NCBI GenBank assembly: GCA_000310025.1
Contig: FN649736.1
Coordinates: forward strand, 1,322,501 to 1,386,500
Source: Ectocarpus siliculosus
Lineage: Eukaryota; Sar; Phaeophyceae; Ectocarpales; Ectocarpaceae
Direction of reading: 5' to 3'
DNA length: 64,000 bases
A program made the position numbers and the translations under genes. Below the pieces are notes generated by a model, which was not told where the DNA came from, searched no databases, and saw nothing but the letters and a program-made list of their open reading frames with translations. Below are positions 34,958-47,585 of the stretch, in pieces; within the stretch, counting starts at the first letter, position 1, and each line of letters starts with the position of its first letter.

Positions 34958-37833
34958 ATGCGCCGCACTCCTCCTGCTTCTGTTCTCAAGAGGAGGATTG
35001 GGATGGCTTCGTTGGAACAGCTCGTCACCATGGGTTTCTCCGAGGACGAGGCAAGGACTGCTGTGGAGGCGCATGGAGTTGGTGCATTGGACGTACTGCT
35101 TGGGGTTGCATCTCCAGCTCCACACCAGGCAAGCCCCACAGAGTGTATTGCGTATTGCATCCTTGCCTAGAACTGCTGTGGATACCACTGCTGTGCTGTC
35201 CATCTGTCCATAGCATTACATATGCATACGTACAAGTAGGGGCGTAGCCACACGAATTGGGAATCAGCGAATAAACAAACAACATAAGAACATCTGTTGA
35301 TGCGGAGCAACTGCTCTCTTATCGGTGGCCGCAGAAGCACTCGACAGCCTAAAGTGGATGTTCAGGTGGGACTCTCTTAAGCAGCTTGGCACAATCCACC
35401 CGAACTCTAGACTGGCGTCCAGAATATAGGTAGAACGAAAACGCTAATCAATCACTATTGTTTTATGTTTTTATTCGCAGTATCGTGTATTCTACACCAA
35501 GTGATGTTTAGGCGTTCAGGCGTTTGACTACAATAGACCACCGGGTTGGAGGAAGGAAGAGAGAGTGCCCTCGGGCTAGCTGACGTGGGGGACTCCGTGC
35601 ATCATGCTCTGGGGAAACAACCCCATGGATCATGGATCACTATATGCAGAACACCTGAAACAGCAGACGTCTCGCCGACAGAATGGACTACACATCTCAT
35701 CACACGAACACATTCTTTGTATTCCGGGTACGATGCTAATCGATGTCACCGTCGACGAGGGAAAGGGCGGAGGAGGTACACGTAAGGAGAAGTCCTGTGT
35801 CATCCTCCGGTGTGACGCCAGCTGGTGCGTCCGAAAAACACACCACAAGACATAAGCTGGCGGCTTCAATTGATGGGATGGAAACGCACGCATTTAGTGC
35901 TTTGTGTGATCAACGCATGACCCACATGCGGCCAAGTGAGCTTTCGAAAATTGTGGGGAGGGAGGGTCGGGGTACGCAGAACAGAGCACCGCGCGAGGGT
36001 GTCGACTTGCCCTGACTTCCCCAACGCCAGACGCTCGCCAGACATGAGAACGGCATAAAAATGCCCCCCGCAAGAGGGAGCTAGTCTGGGAGTGCAGTCT
36101 GTGGGCTCGCACAAAATGAATATCGACACCATTTTTTCGAAGTTGGTGCAATTCGGCATCTTCTCAAGACTCGCAAGGGCACGGCCGCCCCCTTACCCCG
36201 GACCCGGCATAGCCGTGCGTGTCGTGGAGTTACCAGCAAAAGCCGCCAGGGAGCTACCATCCCTCAGGAACGGCTACTGGATCAGTTTTTGTCAGCGCTG
36301 ACAACGATTGCACACGGTTATCGAAGGCAGCACTTTTCGTCATGCGCGGATTTGGTGGGAAACTGCGCTAGGCTAGGTATTGCACACTACGGCTCCATTT
36401 AGTAAATTCTCAACTTCTGCGCCCTAGGGACATGCCTGTATCTTCTCAAGCAAGCTTCATGAATTGTGTACATTCAGTAACACCACACACGTTGATCCAG
36501 GTTGTCTCTGCTTCGATCAGCCAGTATGACGTGCAGAACGGGAGATCTTCGTGCACATGCATTTGCTTGGAAGCTTCGTTGACGGTTCTGGAGCGTTTGG
36601 GTGATGGCACCGCGTGGGCTGGCTCACCAGACGATGTAGCGGTGAGTCTCCCGTGTTCTCCTGTTTCAAATTTCTTCCGCAACTACATGTTTGTTGTGGT
36701 GGACGATCGGATGGTTCGGTTGTGGGGGTATTTCTGGTATTGTGTTTTTCTCTGTTTTGGTAGGATTACGTTTGTCAGCATCGGCGCTACACTTGGCCGA
36801 TCATCACGCTGTATCATCTGTTTGGCCTCGTTCAGAACTGCGTCAACACTGGGGTGGCCATGTACGAAGCAGTGGCAGCCACTGGCACGCTTGCGGTGGA
36901 GCACACTTCTGTCGCTGAAATTCTCGCAACTGTTGCCAGGTGACATGGTGGCCTGTTTCTTGGAGATGTTAAATGTGTTCAAAATCATGAGCAGGTCGAA
37001 GGTTCGTGAAATGATGGCTTCTGTGCGGCTGCGACTGGCACTGCGTTGGTGCGTGCTCGAGGCTGACACATGATCTCTGTTGACTTGCTGACAGCAACTA
37101 AGTTGCTGATTTCTGTGTGATGCAGATATCATGATGCACTGCAGCCCGCAACCGATAAAGTGACCCATCAGGGTTTGCTTGGCTCGGACACGTCAATAGC
37201 CAGAGTTCTTGGAGAGATTCGGGGTGAGCGGCGAGATCAAAGCAGGCCTGTGGCGGTCGTGATCACGAAGCCACCGGAAACGGTGAGGCGCGCTAGGGCA
37301 CTGCCCTACTGCTTGTTTTGTTATAGCCATCCTTCAGTGTGCGTTCAACATTGCCCATCTTGTTGTTTGTATTGTTATAGCGGAGTTGCCCGCGAAGACG
37401 TCTACCTCCATGTATCAGTTTTCTGTCCCGGAATGGTGACAGATCTGAATTTTCTGCATCGCTCCAAGAGCATTTCACTAAATAGTGAGTGAGGTTGTGT
37501 GGAGGAAAAGTCACATGAGTATGAGTCCAATGAACCCGCTGGAACTTTGCTCGACTACCTCAGGTGGTCTGCTTTTTGCCTGCGGAGAGCCAAGCAGAAG
37601 GGGGTGCTGCGACCACAGGAGCACCTTCGACCCGACAATGGCTGCTGTTTGATTCGCACCCCCGCCCTCAGCATGGGTTGGTTGGGGCAAGCGTTCGTTG
37701 TTTCGCGGCGGAGGAAGCTCTTGTCGAGGCGTTGAACGATATATTTCCAGCGGTTGACCTCGGCACGGACAGCGTCATGTCGAGCATGTACAACATGTTC
37801 GACTGCGTCCCCTTGTCCTTGAAGAAGAGATAA
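34958..37833 (+). CDS. UBA-domain protein with Cys/His peptidase-like (deubiquitinase-like) C-terminal module
   Basis: Exon 1 (34958-about 35142) encodes a clear UBA domain, LEQLVTMGFSEDEARTAVEA, which binds ubiquitin. The 3' exons are firm: 36501-36641, 36764-36939, 37126-37282 and 37564-37833 (stop). They contain NGRSSCTCICLEAS (a buried Cys at the start of a helix), VAVVITKPPET, and WLLFDSHPRPQHG, whose Asp-x-His could complete a Cys-His-Asp triad. This order resembles papain-fold deubiquitinases, but I cannot name the family. Exon 35335-35365 fits in phase as exon 2; exons between it and 36501 are not resolved. If the two ends belong to one gene, the product is a ubiquitin-binding protease. 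They could be two genes, since 1.1 kb separates them. Confidence 0.6.
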
Positions 37834-39083
37834 AAGAGTTGCACAAGCAATCTGCAGGTACTGGGTTGTAGGGTTGTTTCTGTAACACTTGGTATGGCGT
37901 CTACAATTGGTATTGCTGGCCCGACGGTGGGCTGTGCTTGCGCACCTCCACAAGAAGTGCTCCTTTTTCAAGCAGCCCCTGAGTACAGCTTTACCATAGT
38001 TCGAAGGTGATGCGCAACTACAAGCGGGCGCAACATGTGGGCATGGAGCAGGTGGATTGTTAACAACGCCTTACTTTAGTTGTGCGATCTGCGCTCACGC
38101 ACATCGATCATTTTCCCGACGTCCCTCCCTCGCGTGTATGTATGCGTAAACTAGGAGTAACACTAGTCTGGTAATCGAGTACCCGCGCAGGTGTTGCTGG
38201 ACCGCCTGCGCGAGAAACGAAGTTAATGAGGAAATAGAACAGGGAGGGGTACGCAGACCCTAACCCTAACCCAACCTCCCCCATTGCATGCTTGGAGCTT
38301 GAACCAACAAAAACCCTGCGACGGCTAGACTTCTACTGTACAGTAGTGGTGTTGCTTGTTCATGGCGATAGCATGCTGTGAGCGAATTACCGAAGGTTTG
38401 ACGCCGTCTCACTACAGGCACGTGAGCTATCTTGCACCTCCGTAGACGTCTGGGCTTTCGGGGGAATTTGTTGATTTGTGTGTAATTCGTATAAATGGGT
38501 GTAGAATTGGGTAGTCTTTCTGTGTTTGTTACTCACTGAAAAGACTCCACCACATCCCGTTCGACTGTGGATATATCTTGAATGGGTAGTCTAGTCTTTC
38601 TGTGTGTGTATTTATCATTCCTTAATTTCCTGATCGACGCAACTTTCACCCGTAGTTGAAGATTCACAAGTTCCTCCGGCGGTAGAAATGTATTTGTTCC
38701 TGCTTATGGTGGTCTATCTAGATGTACTACAACGCTTTCCCCACACGTCGAGAGTCTCGAGGTGTGTCGAGAGTATGAGAGCGAAGGCAGGCTGACTGCA
38801 GTACGCTATGTTCAGAGCGCATGAGGGACATGCATGTGGAGACGTACTCCCTTACATCAGCGGTCTTTGGGAGAAGGCCGACACGACACATCCAACACAC
38901 CGACAACAGACGATTTGCGATTTGCACACAGGCTCACGACTCGTTACCCCGAAATACGGAGGGAGGCGTCTTTCTCTTTCTTCCCCCCGGCAGTCCCGAG
39001 GATGTACCATCAGGTGCAGCACGTACTGTAGTATCTTAGGTGCTGCTGCGCCGTGATCCGCTGTGTCCAAGAAAAAAAGCCAC
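37834..39083. other. Intergenic region, 1.25 kb, repeat-bearing
   Basis: It lies between two plus-strand genes (UBA and methylmalonyl-CoA mutase). No coding exon was seen. It holds copy 2 of the dispersed repeat (38209-38283) and a TTCGACTGTGG...TCTTTCTGTGTG segment (about 38559-38618) that recurs at about 39656-39710. Confidence 0.6.
38209..38283 (+). repeat. Dispersed ~80-bp repeat, copy 2 (contains CCCTAACCC)
   Basis: Second copy of the segment at 33552-33640, about 80 percent alike by eye, in the same orientation. It includes two tandem CCCTAA units. Confidence 0.75.
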
Positions 39084-42000
39084 ATGTATAGGTTCCGTCC
39101 CCTTCGCTTGTTTCGCGAGGTGGCATGCCGGGGTCGCAGCAAGCCGGGAATTGGGATGGCCCAGAGCTTCAGCGCAAAAAAAACAGGCGCAGCAGGTGGG
39201 GGCAGTCTCCCTTTGGAAGTTCACGGCAACCACAGGCGTACTCCACACTCCACACAAGGGCGCAAGCATTTCTCAGGCAATGCTTGTGAGATACGAAACT
39301 ACTACTTCGTGCAGTGCCTACAGCAGTAGTCTGCATCGTTTCGTCAACTACAATGGCGCCTTGGCCAACCTAGCGTGTATAAAAAGTATGATATCCGTTG
39401 TCACGCCCACTCACATGTTCGTTCACCCAAACACCAAGCTGTAATCTACAGCAGTATGAAGGTGACCACTGTACCAAGAGGGAGTTAACACACCAAGGTT
39501 CCCAGTCGAGGGCTGTTGGAACTTTGTTGAAAACGATAGCACGCGGCACACGCCGGTGCATCTATGGAAGGCAGTAAAAATTGTAAGAACTGACGATGAC
39601 AGATAGAGCTGCTAGACAGGGTTCAAGTTGAACTAAATACAGAAACAGCGGACATTCGACTGCTGTGGTTATATCTCGAACGGGTACTCTTTCTGTGTTT
39701 GTATTTTCCGAATACATGAGCACTGGCACTTATTTGCTTGTGCGGAAGAGATTAGCTTCCAACTACCTGCTGTGAGCACATTCAAGCCCGTGAACAAGTT
39801 CACAGGATTCCAAGTCTAGACTAATATGGCATATATTCGACGTTGTTGGTCACTTTCGATGAACTACATGTAGGATACCCGGAAGCTTGGGTCGAAACGG
39901 CTGAGAAAAAGCTCAAGGGCTCCAAAGTCGAGTCGCTGGAACGCCGCACTCCAGAGGGGATCACGCTCAAGCCTCTCTACTGTGCGGCCGATTTGGGACG
40001 ATGTGAGGCGGTGGCTGACCCCGAACAGGATGCTCCAGGGCTATTTCCCTACCACAGGGGACCATACGCGACCATGTACACCGCTCGACCGTGGACTGTG
40101 CGGCAGTACGCCGGGTTCAGCACTGCCGAGGAGTCCAATGCGTTCTACAGGCGAAACCTAGCCGCCGGTGAGATAAAGCAAACAAGGTGGTTCTCCCAAT
40201 GGTTGGTTGCTTTCTGCATTCAGATAAGCACAGTGTGACCCCCTTGGTCGTCAAGTAGGATTCTCGAAACCGTTGTGTATTGCCGATCCCTACAGCAGGT
40301 TGTAGTCTCGATGTGACACCGTATGACACAGTCGAACTGTTGAAGTGTGAGCGAGAGATAGAAGGCAAGGGGGTTGCTCAGCCCTTGTCAGCGGTCAAAG
40401 TAAGCTTATCGTTTCCGCAGAGGATTCTTTTTATGACCTGGAATTTTCCCATCAATTACTACAACTCAATCTGGCGCAACTATTGAACTATTCCTTCCTC
40501 TTCAAGGTAAAGCAGCGAATTTCGGTAGACACAAGCTATCTCCCCGAACAAGGAGTATAAATGGACCAGACCCAGAGAAAGTCCCACCACATGCGAAAAG
40601 GCGAACGTTCCTAGAAGAAAGACGAAAAGCAGCGTGTAGGACGACAGACGCTGGAAATGGAAGTAGGCCATCGCACCAGCTCGGATACTTGAGGAATCTC
40701 CAAAAAACTCATTGCTCAGAAGTGCCACTGCAAGAAAAAACGAACATGGAGGAGCTACATGTATCCATGCACCCTTGTAAACGCGGGTAGTGCTCATCAT
40801 TCCGTTGTTTTCTCGCAGGGCAACAGGGACTGAGTGTCGCGTTCGATCTCGCGACGCACAGAGGCTACGATTCCGATCATCCTCGTGTAACGGGTGACGT
40901 GGGCATGGCTGGTGTGCCCATCGACTCTATAGAGGATATGAAGGTGGGGCGTCGTGTGCACAACTTTGCTCGCGCTTGGTAGTTATCGATACAGTAGCTA
41001 TTCGCCACCAAGGCAGACCGACGTGCATACGCAGCATGTCGATGCAATGTGTTTTCAGAGATGGTGTGGCGTAGCGCGCGTGTCGTCTTCGGCCTCCGTT
41101 CGTGAGCACGGAGTGAGCCACTCGAATAGGTTTGTACCGTCTTGGGTGATTCACCCGTGTTTCACGCCCTTCGCCACAGCAGCAAAGCACACCTTGCCTT
41201 TGTGCTGGTAGTTGGGAAGTCTCGATGCAGTACCCCATCTCTCTCTCGTGCGACACCCGTCAGCAGACGGCCCCCTTTTCCCGTCTATGTCGCTCATTAC
41301 TTCTACCTATAGTCACACTCTCTTGCTGTGCCGTATCTCAGATCCTCTTCGACGGCATTCCCTTGGACAAAATGTCCGTGTCAATGACGATGAATGGCGC
41401 AGTGTTGCCAGTGCTCGCAATGTGAGTGTGTCAGCGATTGTATGTACGTAGTGACGGTCACTTGTTGATAGGATGAGTGTTCTGCACAGAAAAGTTCGAC
41501 TGATGAGACCTGACTCATGCGCAAACGCTTGTCATCGTTCTCAATGCTCCATGCATAACAGGTCGTAGCGAACAAGCAGAATATTACGCAGGGTCGACGT
41601 TATCAATACGACAAAGACGTTACGGTTATGCAGGTGCCCGTGCTTGGTACACACATTGTTAGTGGTACACTTCAGGTTGTCATTTCGCTGAACCTGCTTG
41701 AACACCTCAGGTATGTGGCGGCAGCCGAAGAGCAAGGCGTAGAGCAGCATCTCCTGGAGGGCACCATCCAAAACGACGTCTTAAAGGAGTTCATGGTGCG
41801 CAACACCTTCATCTATCCACCGGAACCGTCCATGCGAATCATTGGAGACATATTCGGATACACATCTGAGCATATGCCCAAGTACAACAGGTTTGTCACG
41901 GTTGGATTTGCTCTTTGCATTGCATGGAGATATGGCGATCAATCACTTAGACTGTAATGGTGTATGTCAACACACCTCTGCGCGTTCAAAGAACGGTTCT

Positions 42001-45000
42001 CCGTCTGGTGAACGTGGCCATCTAGACAGTCCGGTGCTGGCGGCAAAAAGTGTAATGGGAGCGAAACCCCTTCCTGTTGACACACCCGACGCGCCGCATA
42101 GCATCAGTGTAAGCGGCTACCACATGCAAGAAGCCGGGGCAGACGGGAAGCTGGAACTGGCATTCACCATTGCCGACGGTCTGGAATACCTCCAAATCGC
42201 AAAGGACGCTGGATTGGACGTGGACAAGGTGACCACACAGAGTGTTTCATGTTTGCCTGCTTTCTCGCGGGGCTTGGATAAGTGTCTTTGATGTGGTCCA
42301 CTGCTGTATGAGAATAGCCATACTCTTGACCTGCGTGCCGAGAAGCGTGCTTGAGGGCTTTTTCTGCATCCTAAATGCTGTGGCTGAGTGTTATTCTGGC
42401 TTGGGGGAGACAGACTTCTCGACTTCCGTGCATAATTCTAACCCTTCTCCCACCCCCTGTTGGATTTGGCTTAGGTGGCTCCCCGGCTGTCCTTCTTTTT
42501 CTGCATCGGAATGAGCTTTTACCTCGAAGTGGCCAAGCTCCGTGCCGCTCGGGTGCTATGGGCGCGCTTAGTGAAGGAGCGCTTCCAGCCCAAGAACCCG
42601 AAGTCGTTGCTCCTCCGAACCCACTGCCAAACCAGCGGATACTCCCTTACAGGTATCTCGTGTGCCGGGAGTATATGTTCGAGCCGCCGAGTCGCCCTCA
42701 ATTGCTTGCGTTCTTGGTTTCATGTCGCCATTCACCCCTGTCAGGCCGTACCGACCGGTTGACAGCATCTGGTGTGTTTGAGGTGTTGGAGACCATCGTT
42801 GGCGTGGGCGCGTTGTTTGCGTGTGGGTTCCGAGGTGATAAACTTGAGATGTCCTGTCTTCATCGAACCGGCCGGTCTGATTGTTGTGCTTGTATGCGAT
42901 TCCAGAACAAGACCCGCACAACAACGTAATGCGCACCACCGTGGAGGCCATGGCGGCCGTCTTGGGAGGCACGCAGTCCCTCCATACCAACTCGTTCGAC
43001 GAAGCTCTGGGCCTCCCCACGGAATTCAGTGCTCGTATTGCCCGGAACACACAGCTCGTGCTTCAGGTACGTGTGAATTGGAAGCGTTTGTTGGAGCTGG
43101 CTGATGTTGTGCCTCGAGATGCAGAGTAAAAAAAAACTCCCCGTGGTTGATAGTGTCGACATCAAGACTCATACCGCGCTGCGCTGCACTAGTTTCGGTT
43201 CACTTAGATCCCTCATTCCCGGTATAATATAGCGGTATTTTCGAATTGCCCGTGCCCGTCGCCTCTGCGAGCCAGGAGGAAACCCGCATTACTCAAGTGG
43301 CGGACCCTTGGGGAGGGTCGTACATGATGGAGAGCCTCACCGAAGACATGGTGCAAGCGGCCAAAGACATCATCGACGAGGTAGGGTGGGTGTGTAGTTG
43401 TGGTGCATTTTCTGGCCTGGCCAAAAGACATGCCAAGCTGAGAGGGAACAAGGCAAGGGAAAACGGACGCGTTGAATGATTTGTCTGTGGACGTTTATTG
43501 TTGCGCTCTGTACCATGTTTGTGCGCGACCTTGACTCTTTGTTCCAGGTGGACGAAGCTGGTGGGATGACGAAATTCATCGACAGCGGCGCCGCGAAGCT
43601 GCGCATTGAAGAGGCGGCTACTAGGGCGCAGGTGGGCTGCAGTATACCCCCGGCTGTGGTTCAGCTTCTGCCGGCAGCCCGAGAGAAAGCGTTTGTTGGT
43701 GAACCTATCCCCCTTGTGCTGCAGAGGGGTTAGCGGTTGGGTGGTTTGTTGCTCCACGTCATTTTTCGCGCGCATGGCTCGGTGTCATGACACGTTAGAC
43801 TCGAGCGAGTCCATGTTCTCCGTTGTTTCCTTCCGATCGCCTGGCCGTTTGACAGGCACGGATCGACTCTGGACAAGACAAGATCGTGGGAGTCAACTGC
43901 CATCGCGTGGAGGGAGAGTGTGAGTCAAGCTTTTAGAACGCTATCTGACCACGTACCAGTACTGGGTTGTAGTGGGAGCTTTTGCCGATGTCACTATAAT
44001 AACTACTGAATTCTTGTGGAAGGGACCGAGGCACTCAGAATGAATTTTCCTGGACACCTCACTACCATAACACCCTGTCTGCTACCGTTGCTAACATATA
44101 GAAGTATACCGTAGTTAAGTTGCCATCACAGCAGACATGGACGATGACCTGCATGGGGCTCTCGATTCAACCTTGCTTACTTTCGCTTTTCGTTTCTAGT
44201 CCGCTTTGGCTTCCGTCGGCCATCGGCAGCCGCTCCAACTGATTCGATTTCAATAGTGACGCTGCTGGCCGCTGAATTTGCCTTTGCCGATGTAGTCAAT
44301 GGGACGGTTGCGCAAAAGGCGGCCCCGAGATACAGGTGGTGTACTTTTTCGACTGAGTGCGCTGTATCACATCGAGAGACATGGTACTGCACTCGTTTTG
44401 CTGCTCAGCTGCTTATACCTGTAGTGATGCTTTTCGAGTGTAACTGCCTCGACTGCTTTGTGTTGATCGTGTCCAACGCTGTACTCGCGATGTATTGCTG
44501 CTCCGCAGCTGGTGTCGAGGTGCGCTCGGTCGACAACACGGCCGTCAGGGAGCAGCAGGTCCAGCGCTTGCGTAAGGTTCGTCTCCATACAGCAATATGT
44601 GTTTGTTTTCTTTCGCATTCATTGCCGGCGCGTTGGCGGTAAGCTCTTGGCCATCACGAGGAGAACAAGTGCGCAACACAAAACACAGATTTATTTCATC
44701 TTCTTATCTTTGCTCCGCCCCTGGCACCTGGCATGTATTCGTCAGTTGAAAGAAGACCGCGATGACAATCGCGTTGACGCCGCCCTCGCTGCTCTTCGGG
44801 CTAGTGCGGCCAGCACGGGGGTCACTAGCGACGGCAAACATCCGATGAACTTGGTCAAGCTCAGCATCGACGCCGCCAAAGCAAGGTGTGTCCGGGAACG
44901 TTTGCCCTGCCAGGTGCTGCACTGCTGTCATTTTTGTAGATGTCCGAGACTGACGTATTATTTGCCTTACTCGAACCGGAGGATGCATAGTCTCATACAG

Positions 45001-46880
45001 GGTACTCTCCGATCTACTGCTGTACGTACCGCAGGTGCACTCTCGGCGAGATTTCATCTGCCCTTGAAGAGTCTTGGGGTCGTCACAGACCGTCGACGGC
45101 CGTGGTGCGCGGTGCTTACAGCGCTAGCTTCGACGAACCCGACGAGGTGAGGTTCGGTTTCAGCTTGATCCAAGAGCTAGGGTTTTGTCCTAGTTATCCA
45201 GGTAGGTAAGCGCTTCTTTTTGTGTTTTGGGATGAATGCGAGTTTCCTGGTTTGTTCCCATCAAGAAAAACTTCAAGCTCCCCGCACAAAACCGATGGAT
45301 CATACTTTCGTTCCGCTGCCGTTTGTCGGCCCCGTGTCCTGGTGAACCGGTATTTATTTTATGTTCACGGTTTTCAGTTGTCACTCGATGCGGGTCTACG
45401 ACGAACAACGCCGAGACACGCACATCGTGTTCGAATCGATCGTTCAAAACCTCTTGAAACGAAACTAAATAGTGGTTTGGCCCCTAGAACGCTCGCGTCA
45501 TACATTCCTCTGCCGTATTTCATGCTCGCTGGGAACCCCAGGAGGCGGAGTACAAGGGAGTGCTGGAGCGAGTGGAGGCCTTCGCCGAGGAAGCAGGGCG
45601 AAGACCCCGTATCCTGGTGCGTTCGAAACCAACAATGCACATGTGCGCGTACCTGTGGGTGCTTGGTTTTACGACCCTCCCCTGGGCCGTGTAATCCCCT
45701 TCCCAAATGCCACCCACCCCCGCACGCATGCGCGACCCCCCCCCCCCCCCCCGCCAAACAGAGGGTCTTTTGAACGAGAACCTCCTGCGGTGTTCTCGGT
45801 TGAGCACAGTGCACAACGAACCTGATATGTTGCCTTCCTGTCTGTCTGTCTGTCTCTGTCTGTCTCTCGTTTTTGGGTGGCATCCAGGTGGCGAAAATGG
45901 GGCAAGACGGACATGATCGTGGCGGAAAAGTGATCGCAAGCTCCTTCTCCGATCTAGGGTACGACGTGGACGTCGGCCCCCTTTTCCAGGTGAATTAATG
46001 CCTTACAGATAGCCACGTGTTGGCGTGGTGAGATGCATGCTCGCACACTGCATACTGAGATATACAGCACGCTCGCCTTGTCTTTTGCGCCGTTAACGTT
46101 AACCCAACTCACATTGCAACTCGCCGGTCGATACTCTGATTCCATCACCACTTCCCTCCGGTACCCTTTCCTTCCTTCTCAGACACCAGAGGAGGTAGCC
46201 CAGCAGGCGGTCGATAGTGATGTTCACGGTGAGTGGGAGAGCTCATCACTTGTTTCGAAATGTGTCAAACCTGTTCTTTAGTCGTACGAAAACCGCACGT
46301 TACATGGGGCAGGTTTTCGTTTAGCCTTTCAAGCTTGGTTTTACGGCGTATGCTCATAATGTTTTTTGTCTTCCCCGCTGAAGCACACGCGGACTGTTTT
46401 CGTTGTTTCTGCAGACGTGGCCATGGTCTATCGGCACTTCTGTAGTCAGCCACCAAGAGAGCTTTCGTCGGCCGGGGTCTACAACATCATTGCCAGTTGT
46501 GTGTGTGGTGCGTAATGACGTCGTTGCCGTTCGATTGCAACCCTACGGGTAGTGTGTCACATGTCACACAACGGTGGTAACTCGTGTTGCCTTCTCTTTC
46601 CTCCTTTTTGTCCGCCCCAGTGGTGGGCGTGAGTTCGCAGGCCGCTGGGCACAAGACTCTCATCCCGCAGTTGATCGAGGCTCTCCGAGTTCTTGGTGCG
46701 GGCGATATCATCATCGTGTGCGGGGGCGTCATTCCCCCCCAAGACCACGACTTCCTCAAGAAGGCGGGGGTGAAGGCTATCTTCGGACCGGGAACGCGGA
46801 TCACAGAGGCAGCGATAGAGGTTTTGTCGGCGATCGAGGAGGGTAGAGCGAGAAACGACATGGGGCGGAGACGCCCGTGA
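39084..46880 (+). CDS. MUT: Methylmalonyl-CoA mutase, adenosylcobalamin-dependent, mitochondrial, 18 exons
   Basis: Exons: 39084-39195, 39874-40167, 40819-40943, 41342-41421, 41711-41890, 42102-42228, 42475-42652, 42906-43066, 43276-43380, 43548-43631, 43856-43919, 44509-44576, 44746-44885, 45035-45146, 45542-45616, 45888-45989, 46183-46228 and 46621-46880, 770 residues, every phase matched. It converts (R)-methylmalonyl-CoA to succinyl-CoA in propionate and odd-chain catabolism. Exon 1 is a basic, acid-free leader ([20 protein letters not shown]). The substrate-binding barrel shows [61 protein letters not shown] and [18 protein letters not shown] sequence. The C-terminal B12 domain has [10 protein letters not shown], the D-x-H-x-x-G cobalt-ligand motif. 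Both domains are on one chain, as in animal mitochondrial enzymes rather than split bacterial ones. Exon 1 is joined by phase and leader character, not homology. B12 must come from outside, since algae do not make it. Confidence 0.97.
45736..45752. repeat. Poly-C run
   Basis: About 17 C in a row in an intron of the mutase gene, followed 90 bases later by a TCTG repeat (about 45839-45866). It is a likely site of length variation. Confidence 0.9.
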
Positions 46881-47585
46881 CACGACAGGGGATTATCACG
46901 GCGTCAAGCACAGCAAGGCAGGGGGAGAAATCCACTGGAGCCAGCAGATGAATATGTTGGGTGTTTTAGGCGTTTCTCTCGCTGCTTCTACGAGAAAATG
47001 AGGAGGATAATAAAAAGTGGGGAAGGATGTTTCGTGACCTGAAATGTTTACTTCACCGAAAACATGAAGAGACTAGGCTGTTGCAAGTTCTTGTTGCCGT
47101 CAATGTGCACTCCTGTGGTTGATTGATGGTAATGAAGACGGCGATTTCGGCGCCTGCCACACATTTGCATCTAAAGCATCGCCCGGGTGAAGACCCTCAT
47201 GGGACGTGGGCGAAGGGGATGTGAGATTCGCGTTTCTATGTCTGGTTCGGAACAAAGGTGTGGTCTTTACACGAACATATTCGTGGCGAGTCACCCGTGG
47301 CTATTGCAGTCCAGGTGAAGTTGGTAGCTGTCATAAACAGGCTCGGACATTGTCGTCTATGTTCCTCTTCAGGCCTCGTGGAACGGTGCGTTTACGACAG
47401 ACCCCGGAAGATAACGACAGACGTGATACATCTGCAGTCCTTCAAGGCAAGGCAGGTCTTTAAGTATTGTGATACCGCTCGCTCCCAACGTGGCCTTCGC
47501 TAACGATGCCCCCGAATTGTAGCACATCGAGGTCACTCCCTTTTTGTGGGCTTTCAAAAAACACATTTCCAACCCCTGCAGCTAG
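46881..47585. other. Convergent intergenic region, 0.7 kb
   Basis: It lies between the stops of the methylmalonyl-CoA mutase (+) and bL19m (-) genes. No coding exon or structured element was noticed. Confidence 0.6.

Noticed and set aside
38808..39056. Alternative first exon for the mutase gene
   Set aside because: The frame gives no mitochondrial-type leader and no in-phase donor, unlike 39084-39195.
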